From a virus, in the IMG/VR virus record IMGVR_UViG_3300020205_000654, positions 1-27,709 of that record: DNA of 27,709 nucleotides, one strand, 5' to 3'. Positions within the stretch are counted from its first letter, which is position 1, and each line of letters opens with the position of its first letter. The position numbers and the translations under genes are program-made. The notes beneath the pieces were generated by a model. The model ran no database searches, was not told the DNA's origin, and was given only the letters and a program-made list of their open reading frames with translations. Below are positions 1 through 7,283 of the stretch, one piece after another.

Positions 1-479
1 ACATTTGATCCAAAATATCCAGTCCTAACTCCATATCCAAGTTCGTTTTCTTTCTCTAAAGAAAACATATTTGTCGGAGAACTCAGAAAGGACTGCATAA
101 ATTTAGAATCATTCAATATCATTCTTGGTTCGTGATGAAAAAAATAATCATATTGAGATATTATCTCATCACATTCTCTCCATGCTTCTATCAATCCTGC
201 GCCTTTATTAAATTTACCATAATAGTTCTTCTTAAAAAGAACGACTTCTGTTTCTTTGCCTATAACACTCAATAGATTACTCGGAATCTCATCAATAGAA
301 GATATGGTGTTGTCAACCAATATAATTTTACAATTTACTTTATATTCTGAATTAATTTGGGAAAAGACATTATAAAATGAATACAATCCATTGCAATATT
401 GTTCAATTCTACTATCATCAAAATTGATATTGCTATCTTTTGATTTTATTGCGGTTCTAAGTTCAAATAGAATTTTCAT
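1..479 (-). CDS. Glycosyltransferase-like protein, 3' end beyond the window
   Basis: The frame opens with ATG at 477-479 (MKILFELRTAIKS) and stays open for 159 codons to the left edge, so the C-terminus is missing. It starts 10 bases after the stop of the rfbC-like gene and is the last visible gene of the sugar operon. A segment at about residues 81-115 (KKNYYGKFNKGAGLIEAW, then DYFFHHEPR) resembles conserved stretches of nucleotide-sugar transferase-like proteins found in polysaccharide loci. That assignment is from memory and rests mostly on context. No good Shine-Dalgarno sequence precedes the ATG, so translation may depend on coupling. The region is AT-rich like the rest of the left half of the cluster. 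Confidence 0.6.
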   Translation of the reverse strand, partial: MKILFELRTAIKSKDSNINFDDSRIEQYCNGLYSFYNVFSQINSEYKVNCKIILVDNTISSIDEIPSNLLSVIGKETEVVLFKKNYYGKFNKGAGLIEAWRECDEIISQYDYFFHHEPRMILNDSKFMQSFLSSPTNMFSLEKENELGYGVRTGYFGSN

Positions 480-489
480 ATCAGCACAT

Positions 490-1026
490 TTATAAGTAAA
501 ATTTAGGATTCGTATTGTATTCTTGAAATAAAGGCAAAGACTTATCTCTTTCACTTAGAATCAGAGAATCCTTTGTTGCTCCCCACTGGATATTTAGCCA
601 AGCATCGAAAGGGTTTATTCCGCTTTCAGCCTTGCTGTTGTACTTCTTAGAAGTTTTGTATTGAACATGAGTATTGTCTTCTAAACTAATAAATCCATGA
701 GCAAATCCAGCAGGAACCCATAGTTGTTTTCGATTAGACGAACTTAGTTCATAGTAAAAAACTTTACCATAGTTTTTTGAAGTTGATCGAATATCGACTA
801 TCACATCTATAATTGATCCATTTGAAACTCTTACAAGTTTATCTTGTGGCTCATTCCACTGATAATGTAAACCTCTAATCACATTCTTTTTAGAAATTGA
901 GTGATTGTCTTGAATAAACGCACAATTGATTCCGTTTTGCTGCATAAAATATTCAGAAAAGGACTCATAAAACAATCCACGATTGTCTTCATAAGCAGCA
1001 GTAATCAATATTTTTGGTTCATTCAT
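490..1026 (-). CDS. rfbC: dTDP-4-dehydrorhamnose 3,5-epimerase-like protein (RfbC/RmlC family)
   Basis: The 178-residue product has the usual length and cupin motifs of RmlC. RGLHYQ at residues 51-56 carries the catalytic histidine (H54), DVIVDIR lies at 74-80, PAGFAHGF at 105-112, and the tyrosine expected to act as general acid is near Y129. RmlC epimerises C3 and C5 of a 4-keto-6-deoxy nucleotide sugar on the way to dTDP-rhamnose or a related sugar in the cytoplasm. The start ATG (1024-1026) overlaps, as ATGA, the stop of the frame that continues downstream of the preceding gene. The rest of the rhamnose pathway (RmlA, B, D) is not in the window, so the substrate may come from the host or from genes further left; related epimerases act on other 4-keto sugars. 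Confidence 0.88.
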   Translation of the reverse strand: MNEPKILITAAYEDNRGLFYESFSEYFMQQNGINCAFIQDNHSISKKNVIRGLHYQWNEPQDKLVRVSNGSIIDVIVDIRSTSKNYGKVFYYELSSSNRKQLWVPAGFAHGFISLEDNTHVQYKTSKKYNSKAESGINPFDAWLNIQWGATKDSLILSERDKSLPLFQEYNTNPKFYL

Positions 1027-1139
1027 ATCACTTGAAAATTTTCAACTCTTCGACTATAAGAAGAACGATCTACCAACTCCCAATCATTTCTAATGAAACC
1101 AAGATAATCCAATTGCTCATATTCTCTTAAAAGAATATT
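1023..1139 (-). pseudogene. In-frame C-terminal continuation of the preceding transferase gene, cut off by a TAA
   Basis: Immediately after the TAA at 1140-1142 the same reading frame stays open for 38 codons, starting NILLREYEQLDYLGF and ending SRRVENFQVI. It stops at TGA 1023-1025, which overlaps the rfbC start as ATGA. That is the junction type used at several other places in this operon. The translated segment has a normal mix of residues and fills what would otherwise be the only unexplained gap of about 110 bases in this part of the cluster. It is most simply the former C-terminus of the gene at 1140-1973. A sequencing or assembly error, or programmed read-through, would give the same picture. 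Confidence 0.6.
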
Positions 1140-1973
1140 TTAATCAGACTTCAAACAGATATCAAGTAGCATTTTATAATATTGTTTTTCACCATATGGG
1201 CATTCATCAAGAGATGAATATATATCAGTTTTACACTCAGAGTACGATTTAACAGATCCAATCCATTGCCCCATTATCAAATCTTCTTCTTGAAGATAAC
1301 CCAATTTAATGCATTTTTCTATATCATCTACTTGATTTCCTAAAACTGAAATTTTCCCAGGATGTCTTCCAGAAATAGAAGATGGTTCTGGGTACTTCAA
1401 TGGAATCTTTAGTGAGCCTATAACTTTTACATCCATTTTTTGAATGTAATCAGATCCTATTAATTCAAACTCCCAAGGATTATTGATTTTTGACAGCACA
1501 TCTATCAACAAATGTCTACGCCAAATGCAAAGTTGAGTAGTTGCTGCATAATTTGCTTGCCCATTGAGCATATACACAGGATCTTCAACAACATCATAAT
1601 CAGAAACTCTATAAGATGGGCTTATTCCCAATTTAGCACAACCAATAGAAGAATCTTTAATCATGCGATTCACAAGATCAAGATAAGAACTATGATCTAA
1701 TGGATGGCTTAATAGATAATCATCCAATCCAAAAATAATAATATCATCTGTAAGTTTAGATAAGTATTCAATCAGATATCTTGACCAAGAATTTGATCCT
1801 CCCCTTTGTTCATCATCCAATGAAACATAAGTTCCAATAGCCAACTCTTCAGTATAATCGCCGTAATTGAGAAAAAAAATATCAAACTCATTTGGCATAT
1901 ACTTTTTTAATAAATATGAACTAGTAGAAAGAATCTTTTTGCTTCCACTATAACCAATGAGAATTATTCTCAT
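1140..1973 (-). CDS. Putative glycosyltransferase-like protein, probably C-terminally truncated
   Basis: The 277-residue protein starts with a beta-alpha-like MRIILIGYSGSKK. It has an acidic DDYLL motif near residues 84-88, preceded by hydrophobic IIIFG, that resembles a GT-A metal-binding site, and a later CIWRRHLL followed by NPWEFELIGSDY. That WR...WEFE...GS pattern is one I associate with transferases in polysaccharide clusters, but I cannot name the family with certainty. The start overlaps the stop of the upstream dehydratase gene as ATGA. The TAA stop at 1140-1142 is followed by 38 more open codons in the same frame (1023-1139), so the full protein may have had 316 residues. The sequence is AT-rich relative to the phage core. 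Confidence 0.75.
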   Translation of the reverse strand: MRIILIGYSGSKKILSTSSYLLKKYMPNEFDIFFLNYGDYTEELAIGTYVSLDDEQRGGSNSWSRYLIEYLSKLTDDIIIFGLDDYLLSHPLDHSSYLDLVNRMIKDSSIGCAKLGISPSYRVSDYDVVEDPVYMLNGQANYAATTQLCIWRRHLLIDVLSKINNPWEFELIGSDYIQKMDVKVIGSLKIPLKYPEPSSISGRHPGKISVLGNQVDDIEKCIKLGYLQEEDLIMGQWIGSVKSYSECKTDIYSSLDECPYGEKQYYKMLLDICLKSD

Positions 1974-2830
1974 ATCAACTCCATAATTTCTTCGATAGTA
2001 AATCTCTCAACTTGGGAAGAATTAAGACCACCTTCAACAATTATCTCATGGAAATTTTCTCCAGGTTGTAATCCTATTGTTTTTACTTTAGCAGTTTTTC
2101 CCTTTTGAAGATATTTACGAATCATTGCTTCAAGAAGATCACCAACTGCCATTGATTTCATTTCTGGAACATATGGTTTGGAATCTTTAGCATTTTGCAA
2201 ACAATCAAAAATAAGGTCTATTGCTTGACCAACGGTCCAATAGAAGCGAGTTGCTTTTGGATCAGTGATTATCACTTCTTCATCCTTTTGAAGACGCTCT
2301 TTCCATTTACAAAGAACCGATCCTGTCGAATACAGAACATTTCCATACCGAACTGTCCTATATTTTGTATTGGGATTTATCCTTTCATAATCCGTAAAGA
2401 GGCGTTCGTGAAGAAGTTTTGTTGCACCATAAACACCATTAACTTGTACTGCTTTGTCGGTACTAATACCTAACATAAATTCAATTGGATATTTACGAGT
2501 TAACTCAAGATAATTCAATGTTCCTGTTACATTGCCAAGAACACACTCACGAACATTATGTTCAGCAAGACCAACATATTTAAATGCAGCAAGATGAAAA
2601 ATCGCATCTACACCTTGTATTGCTTTTTCTGCACAATAAGGATCTGAGATATCACCAGGAATAATGTCTATAAATGGAAATTTTTCCTTAAGAGATACGA
2701 GTTTTCCTTCGTTTCTAGAAATTGTCACAATATTGTGACAATTTTCTTTTTGAAGACGAGCGATCAATTCTTGTCCAAGAAATCCACCACCGCCAGTTAT
2801 AAGATATCTGCTATTTTTATTCAAAACCAT
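1970..2830 (-). CDS. Nucleotide-sugar 4,6-dehydratase/epimerase, PseB/FlaA1/CapD-like (extended SDR)
   Basis: The 286-residue protein has the NAD(P)-binding glycine motif TGGGGFLG (12-19), GDISD at 59-63, FHLAAFKYV at 78-86, and the STDKAV (123-128) plus YGATK (134-138) active-site pair typical of the PseB/FlaA1 type of UDP-GlcNAc 4,6-dehydratase. RYGNVL (161-166) and the later TRF segment fit the same family. Such enzymes make a 4-keto-6-deoxy sugar nucleotide in the cytoplasm, which an epimerase such as the RfbC-like protein or an aminotransferase can take further. A strong ribosome site (AAAGGAG) precedes the ATG. It is separated from the methyltransferase gene by 128 bases that hold a gene relic. 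Confidence 0.88.
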   Translation of the reverse strand: MVLNKNSRYLITGGGGFLGQELIARLQKENCHNIVTISRNEGKLVSLKEKFPFIDIIPGDISDPYCAEKAIQGVDAIFHLAAFKYVGLAEHNVRECVLGNVTGTLNYLELTRKYPIEFMLGISTDKAVQVNGVYGATKLLHERLFTDYERINPNTKYRTVRYGNVLYSTGSVLCKWKERLQKDEEVIITDPKATRFYWTVGQAIDLIFDCLQNAKDSKPYVPEMKSMAVGDLLEAMIRKYLQKGKTAKVKTIGLQPGENFHEIIVEGGLNSSQVERFTIEEIMELI

Positions 2831-2861
2831 CCAAGGCTCCTTTGTTTACTCACTATAATTA

Positions 2862-2951
2862 TTAAATATTTACTGCTAGATAATCATCTTGTTCTCTTAA
2901 AGAGTGTTTCAGTCTATAACCATTCAAAATAACCAACACCGTTTCTGACAT
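2862..2951 (-). pseudogene. Relic of a glycosyltransferase N-terminus (29 codons)
   Basis: In the 128-base gap between the methyltransferase and the dehydratase there is an open frame of 29 codons from ATG (2949-2951) to TAA (2862-2864). It reads MSETVLVILNGYRLKHSLRE and then nine more residues. The ILNGYRxxHSLxEQ pattern resembles the first beta-alpha unit of GT-A glycosyltransferases (typically VILN.Y.RP..L.EQ). No Shine-Dalgarno sequence precedes it and nothing recognisable continues in other frames after the stop. It is best read as the remaining 5' end of a lost transferase gene. It could instead be a real short peptide or chance. Confidence 0.4.
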
Positions 2952-2958
2952 AAGAATG

Positions 2959-3711
2959 TCATTTGATTAAGTATGAATTTATGCCAGATATTACTGCCAC
3001 ATCATTCTCAATACATCCTTTCTTCAAAAGAATTTCTCTTAAGTATGAGGATTCTTTGAAGAAAGGTATATGATTTCCACATTGATGAAGTGCAACCAAA
3101 ACGCCTTTGTCTAACAAATTTGAGCCAGACACCATATCTATGGTGTCTGTTGTGCATTCACTCAAAGCCCAAGTGCTTATAAAAAGAGAACAATCTTCTG
3201 CTTTTTCTATACAGTCTAGTTTTGTACTATCAATAAGATCAACACCCTCTATACTCATTCTATTCAAATAGTTTTTTTGTATCTCTCCCATTTTTGGAAG
3301 ATCAAATATTGTGTATGATCCAATATATTCCGAAAAGCAATATGAAAATACCTTTGCCATATTTCCATAGCCACCACCCCATTCAACAATGTCCAATTGT
3401 TCATTTAGTTTTTCAATTGAACTAAAATATCTACACAGATGATAAAGATGATGTGTGTCATTCGGACAAAGTTTGATTCCTTTGTAATCATACAGTGTTG
3501 CGCTAGACAATACAGGAGCATCAAAAAGTGCTTCTAATCGCATTTGATGATTGGTTTTTAAATACTCTATTTCTTTCGAAAATAGAGAGTAATCAGACTG
3601 ATACATTGTTCTTATTATTGTCTGATCTTGCAACAAATATTCTATGTTTGATCCAACAGATAATAATTGATTTTGATTTCGCACCCATTCATCTTTAACT
3701 AAATTCATCAT
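2959..3711 (-). CDS. Putative sugar O-methyltransferase (SAM-dependent)
   Basis: The 250-residue protein has a class I SAM-binding loop, VEWGGGYGN (109-117), and TIFDLPK (134-140), as in the putative sugar O-methyltransferase families of O-antigen and capsule clusters. An N-terminal helical part of about 100 residues precedes the Rossmann domain. The first ATG (3709-3711) overlaps the stop of the FkbM-like gene. A second ATG follows directly (3706-3708), and the Shine-Dalgarno GGGGAG is better spaced for the second, so the true start may be one codon later. Its likely role is to methylate a hydroxyl of a nucleotide sugar or of a sugar already in the chain. The exact position methylated cannot be told from sequence. 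Confidence 0.78.
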   Translation of the reverse strand: MMNLVKDEWVRNQNQLLSVGSNIEYLLQDQTIIRTMYQSDYSLFSKEIEYLKTNHQMRLEALFDAPVLSSATLYDYKGIKLCPNDTHHLYHLCRYFSSIEKLNEQLDIVEWGGGYGNMAKVFSYCFSEYIGSYTIFDLPKMGEIQKNYLNRMSIEGVDLIDSTKLDCIEKAEDCSLFISTWALSECTTDTIDMVSGSNLLDKGVLVALHQCGNHIPFFKESSYLREILLKKGCIENDVAVISGINSYLIK

Positions 3712-4322
3712 ATTCTCCCCACAGAAATTATATCAGAATATTCCATATTGTTAAATAAGAAATTTGAGTATTTTTCTTCTTTGATAAAACTAGGATCTAT
3801 GTACCAATCTTCGAAAGGATTGCCCGAGTTTTTAACATTTTCTACTATTAGTTTATATCCATAATATTCTAAAAGTTGTCTTGCTTTGAATTTATATTCA
3901 GTCCCACTTGTGTATAGATCGTGTTCAAAAGTTATGACATTGAATCTATATTCATCTAAAGGTATCTTGCTCAAAGCCATATAAGTATTATATGGTGGTT
4001 CAATGTCAACACTCAAATAATCTATTCTTTTTTCATTGAAATTTTGGTCAAGGATTTCCTTATAATTTGCAGTTGTTGCATCTGCACATATACATTTATT
4101 TTTTCTCTTTGATTTAAAAAACTCTACTAAATCTTGTCTTATTTCAATAGAAAATCCATTCCAACCAAAATCATTTTCTAACAAATAAGTATTACTAATA
4201 GAAATAGGTTCGTTCGCACCTATTTCTAGATAAGAACCGTTCTTCTTATAGTCTAAAATTTCTAGCACGAATAAATCTTGATTTGCTTGTGAAAAATTGG
4301 TTTTTACTTTATCTATAATCAT
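3708..4322 (-). CDS. FkbM-family methyltransferase
   Basis: The 204-residue protein follows the FkbM (Methyltransf_21) plan: SQANQDLFVLE (11-21), the SAM loop YLEIGANEP (31-39), FSIEIR (57-62), and DYLSVDIE (101-108) ahead of FNVITFEHD. Family members O-methylate sugars or natural products and are frequent in surface-glycan clusters. The start overlaps the end of the upstream glycosyltransferase by 14 bases, with GAGGGG as ribosome site inside that gene. The stop overlaps the next methyltransferase as ATGA. Two neighbouring methyltransferases suggest a glycan carrying more than one methyl group, or one enzyme acting as a chain cap. AT-rich. Confidence 0.85.
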   Translation of the reverse strand: MIIDKVKTNFSQANQDLFVLEILDYKKNGSYLEIGANEPISISNTYLLENDFGWNGFSIEIRQDLVEFFKSKRKNKCICADATTANYKEILDQNFNEKRIDYLSVDIEPPYNTYMALSKIPLDEYRFNVITFEHDLYTSGTEYKFKARQLLEYYGYKLIVENVKNSGNPFEDWYIDPSFIKEEKYSNFLFNNMEYSDIISVGRI

Positions 4323-5148
4323 TTATACCCCTCAATAGTGAAAAATAGTTTTTAGAAGATTGGATCAATGATAGGGATTCAACAATAAACTGTCTTGGTT
4401 TGAAACTATCTAATTTACTATAAAATGATACAAATCCATCCATAGATTTATGCTTTTCCCCACACCTCTCATCAAAATATGGAACTGATGTTGCGGGAAA
4501 AGAGAAACCTTCATAATCATCCCACATATCTTTATCTAAGACATAACAAGGAACACCCATAGACAATATCTCTTGATAAGCAATTCCTTGGCTTTCTGTT
4601 TTTGTAAGTAGAACACAAGATTTTGATTTTCTAACAAGAGATATAAACTCTTCTTCTTTATAGTTTCCATATCTCACAATAGCAACTCGCAATCCAATAT
4701 TCTCTAAATATTCCTTTACTGTGCTTATCTGGGATTCTCTTCCCTTCACATAAAGGAGAACATCCCATTGCTTCTTCTCTTCTGATGGGCAAAATTTATC
4801 TGTATCTATTCCCACAGCCCAAATATTCAATTTTGCTGTCCCTCTTTTTACGCATTCAAAATTTGAGTATTTATTCATAACCCATTGGCACGGAACTACT
4901 ACATTTTCAAATCTATTCCATATCCATCCCATTTCGGTTGGAATCACACAAAGATTTGGGCCAACTAGAGTATTTCTGCTCAATTGAGACATGGGAGTTC
5001 CCCAACTTTGTAAACAACCATTATACTCTCCCAATTGGTTGTGTAGAACTTCTATTCCGTTGAGTTCCAATCCTTTTACAAGATTTGATACAACTTTACC
5101 AGGACCATTGTTATTTCCTTGTGTTGAATAGAACAATCCAACTTTCAT
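4309..5148 (-). CDS. GT4-like glycosyltransferase (GT-B fold)
   Basis: The start is taken at the ATG of 5146-5148, giving 279 residues beginning MKVGLFYSTQ, because it overlaps the preceding stop as ATGA; four more codons upstream are open but add nothing conserved. NNNGPGKVV (12-20) matches the N-terminal acceptor/nucleotide loop of GT-B enzymes, and TESQGIAYQEILSMGVP (184-200) is the GT4 E-x7-E-like donor-binding segment, here with S before Q and E193 as the second glutamate. The protein is shorter than typical GT4 enzymes (about 350-400 residues). It should transfer a sugar from a nucleotide donor in the host cytoplasm. This gene marks the upstream edge of the AT-rich half of the cluster. 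Confidence 0.82.
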   Translation of the reverse strand: MKVGLFYSTQGNNNGPGKVVSNLVKGLELNGIEVLHNQLGEYNGCLQSWGTPMSQLSRNTLVGPNLCVIPTEMGWIWNRFENVVVPCQWVMNKYSNFECVKRGTAKLNIWAVGIDTDKFCPSEEKKQWDVLLYVKGRESQISTVKEYLENIGLRVAIVRYGNYKEEEFISLVRKSKSCVLLTKTESQGIAYQEILSMGVPCYVLDKDMWDDYEGFSFPATSVPYFDERCGEKHKSMDGFVSFYSKLDSFKPRQFIVESLSLIQSSKNYFSLLRGINDYR

Positions 5149-5909
5149 ATGACAGTCCACCCTTCACAATATACATCATTCCATTGTTGTGGAACGGTTG
5201 GATCGCTTCCAAACCATTTGGAAGGAGCAACAACATCTTTCTCTTTGCCTAACCATGCCCCCCACCAACTCAATGAACTATTCGCAACGATTGCGCTAGA
5301 ACACTCTGTCATAAGAGCAAAATCATATCCTAAATCCATTTGAGAGAATGGTGAATAAAGAGGGTCAAGAAATGAAAGATTCTCCTTGCACCAAGGAATA
5401 TCATCAGACAGAACTACAAACTTCTTTGCCTTGGAAACCTCTACCGCTCTCTTTATATATTCGACTGTAACAGGAGGATGGCAATGTGAAAAATTGAGAT
5501 AATCACCTCTCCGTACATGGATAAATCCCAATCCTTCATGGATTTGTACAAACTCTTTTGCCTTCTGCACAAACTCTCCCTTGATTCTTAAGTGTTCCCG
5601 CAAAGAATCAGCACAATGAGAAAAATATTTCGGTGATTGGAAATACCCAACAAGATCCGTACCATCAGGTATCTTGTCAATGTCTTCAAGATATACTGTA
5701 GCCGCTCCCCCCGGTTCTCCTATTCTCTGCTTGATGTCACTTGGTTCGCCAAAACGAATCCCATCGAACACATCTCCTAATGTGCATTTAGGGCTTTTTG
5801 GTATGCAGAAATCGTAACCATTCTTCTTGTGCAATCCGAAAAGAACAGCATATTGAAAGAGTTGGTTTCCAAATCGACCGTAGTTACCTATGTTGTAGAA
5901 AGTAATCAT
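5145..5909 (-). CDS. GT11 family alpha-1,2-fucosyltransferase-like protein
   Basis: With the ATG at 5907-5909 (ATGA overlap with the preceding stop) the product has 254 residues. GRFGNQLFQYA (11-21) and the diagnostic HVRRGDY (131-137) are the GT11 fucosyltransferase motifs, followed by FVVLSDD and the C-terminal SSLSWWGAW motif. GT11 enzymes transfer fucose (or a related 6-deoxyhexose) from GDP-fucose to galactose or similar acceptors. They are common in O-antigen clusters. No GDP-fucose synthesis gene is in the window, so the donor must come from the host or from genes outside. Base composition is like the phage core, unlike the genes downstream. Confidence 0.9.
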   Translation of the reverse strand: MITFYNIGNYGRFGNQLFQYAVLFGLHKKNGYDFCIPKSPKCTLGDVFDGIRFGEPSDIKQRIGEPGGAATVYLEDIDKIPDGTDLVGYFQSPKYFSHCADSLREHLRIKGEFVQKAKEFVQIHEGLGFIHVRRGDYLNFSHCHPPVTVEYIKRAVEVSKAKKFVVLSDDIPWCKENLSFLDPLYSPFSQMDLGYDFALMTECSSAIVANSSLSWWGAWLGKEKDVVAPSKWFGSDPTVPQQWNDVYCEGWTVI

Positions 5910-6517
5910 GCTATGCTCTTGTTCGTCCAAAAGGTATTGCGTTCGCATACTTGAAAGAAATAGTGCTTTGGTGTGGCTAGTACATTGTACTGTTCCTGCA
6001 ACATAGCCAAGGCTACATCACAGTGCCTATTCCCTGAAGGATTTTCCAAATAACTCTTCATTGAATCTCTAGCCGCCATACCGTATTCCTTCGTCAAATA
6101 CAACACTGCATGAGCAGATGTCATCCTCTTGATACGGTACAGATCGCCTTGCTTGCTGATAGATGTGGCAGAAGGCATAACGGACTGCTTTGCCCTCTCC
6201 CCATCCCATGCCCACCAACTGTATCCAAGATACAGAGCATCGGCATCGTTTGGAACAGAGACTTCATTGGAATATGCCCCAGTAGTCTGCACATCGTCTT
6301 CCAAGACCAACAAGGGTTCCGAGAAATCATGTGAAGTCAGTACGCCAATGTGGGAAAGAGCACAACCTACAACTGGATCTTTTGACTCAACTCCATCGAA
6401 GAAAGTCCAACGCTCATATCCCAATCCCCCGAGAAGCCTTTTGATTCCATCTCTCCGAAGGGTGGATTTCTGCATGGATATACAGATTGTCTTGATCTTT
6501 CTTAGATCAACTTCCAT
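5906..6517 (-). CDS. GT25-like glycosyltransferase (LgtB/LPS biosynthesis type)
   Basis: The longer open frame begins upstream, but the start is placed at ATG 6515-6517 (MEVDLRKIKTICISMQKS) because AGGA sits seven bases before it and the family usually begins close to this strand. The product is 203 residues. VGCALSHIGVL (50-60) and PLLVLEDDV (68-76) are the two conserved GT25 blocks, the second containing the acidic metal-binding residues. Family members add galactose, glucose or similar sugars to lipo-oligosaccharide or protein. The gene overlaps the GT32-like gene by 11 bases and the fucosyltransferase as ATGA, so the three are translated as one unit. Confidence 0.84.
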   Translation of the reverse strand: MEVDLRKIKTICISMQKSTLRRDGIKRLLGGLGYERWTFFDGVESKDPVVGCALSHIGVLTSHDFSEPLLVLEDDVQTTGAYSNEVSVPNDADALYLGYSWWAWDGERAKQSVMPSATSISKQGDLYRIKRMTSAHAVLYLTKEYGMAARDSMKSYLENPSGNRHCDVALAMLQEQYNVLATPKHYFFQVCERNTFWTNKSIA

Positions 6518-7148
6518 ATTCGTATCCTGATCCTGGAGTGCTGCCCCACAACTGTCTGGCGTAAATCTTTGCTCCACCTGTGTATTCCATTCCTGTATAG
6601 TGACGGGGGATGAAATAGAAACTAGGATAGACAGCAAGATTTGAATATTTGTACTTGTGTACGGTTTCGGTCAAGAACACAGGGCCTACCGTTTTCCATG
6701 CACTCTTTCCACCTTCCCAAATTTTGGTGTGATCCTTTGCATGGAGATCGTTGACAAGTATCTTGATAAGACTATTATTCTTGCAAACTCCAAGATATCC
6801 TGCGGCTATAAGACCAGGGCGAACCAACTCGTTCTCATAGCAGGCAAAGGAATCATTCTGTAGAAGATAATCATCCAGCGGATTCACACAAACGGCATCT
6901 GCATCTAGAAAGAATCCACCAAAACGCTCAAGGATTTCCCAACGGGCAATGTCGCATTTGCCATTCCACTCAGGCATATAATCGTAGTGCTTCTGATTAT
7001 ACAGCCCATTTGGGAAGTATTCATGGAGCATCTCTTCTGTCCATAGAATATGCTCCCAAGTGGGATGTGCATCTTTCCAAGTTTGGATGAGATTCATTGG
7101 AGGTGGCTTAGGGCCTACCCAAAACTGATGGATAATCTTCGGTATCAT
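6507..7148 (-). CDS. GT32-like glycosyltransferase with DxD motif (Gly_transf_sug)
   Basis: The 213-residue protein begins IPKIIHQFWVG, the classical start of the DXD-sugar transferase family (GT32, OCH1-like and capsular transferases). CDIARWEIL (65-73) and GGFFLDADAV (77-86), with D82 and D84 as the DxD pair, complete the donor-binding site. A GAGG ribosome site lies eight bases ahead of the ATG. It is the first gene of the sugar operon, directly downstream of regA, where gp43 (DNA polymerase) would be expected in T4-like genomes. Base composition is like that of the core genes. Confidence 0.9.
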   Translation of the reverse strand: MIPKIIHQFWVGPKPPPMNLIQTWKDAHPTWEHILWTEEMLHEYFPNGLYNQKHYDYMPEWNGKCDIARWEILERFGGFFLDADAVCVNPLDDYLLQNDSFACYENELVRPGLIAAGYLGVCKNNSLIKILVNDLHAKDHTKIWEGGKSAWKTVGPVFLTETVHKYKYSNLAVYPSFYFIPRHYTGMEYTGGAKIYARQLWGSTPGSGYEYGS

Positions 7149-7172
7149 AATATAAACCTCAATGTGCTAGAG

Positions 7173-7253
7173 TTATCTCTTTCCTTTGTCAGCATCTATA
7201 TGTATGCCATCTACAGATGAGCATTGGCGTTTTGTAACACTCAGTTTTGACAT
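7173..7253 (-). other. 26-codon open frame in the regA to sugar-operon gap, ending in a copy of the regA 3' end
   Basis: The 117-base gap after regA contains one open frame, ATG 7251-7253 to TAA 7173-7175, reading MSKLSVTKRQC and ending HIDADKGKR. RegA itself ends HIGKDKGKR, and the last 30 bases of the two frames differ at only a few positions. No convincing ribosome site is seen at the ATG. GATAAATA (7263-7270), one base from the late motif TATAAATA, overlaps the regA stop and could serve the sugar operon, but this is weak. I regard the frame as a duplication scar more likely than a gene. Confidence 0.3.
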
Positions 7254-7283
7254 ATAAGTATATATTTATCTCTTTCCTTTGTC
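7173..7283. repeat. 18-bp perfect direct repeat at the regA 3' end and 93 bases downstream
   Basis: TTATCTCTTTCCTTTGTC occurs at 7173-7190 and at 7266-7283 on the plus strand. The right copy is the end of regA including its stop codon; the left copy ends the 26-codon frame. Flanking bases differ on both sides, and weaker similarity extends about 12 bases further into regA. The pair brackets the border between the conserved replication genes and the sugar operon. Confidence 0.85.

Noticed and set aside
6518-6637. Forty-codon N-terminal extension of the GT25-like gene
   Set aside because: It lies within the GT32-like gene in another frame, while the ATG at 6515-6517 has its own ribosome site and fits the family start.
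7247-7252. Plus-strand TTGACA that might start transcription antisense to regA
   Set aside because: No acceptable -10 hexamer follows at 16-18 bases.
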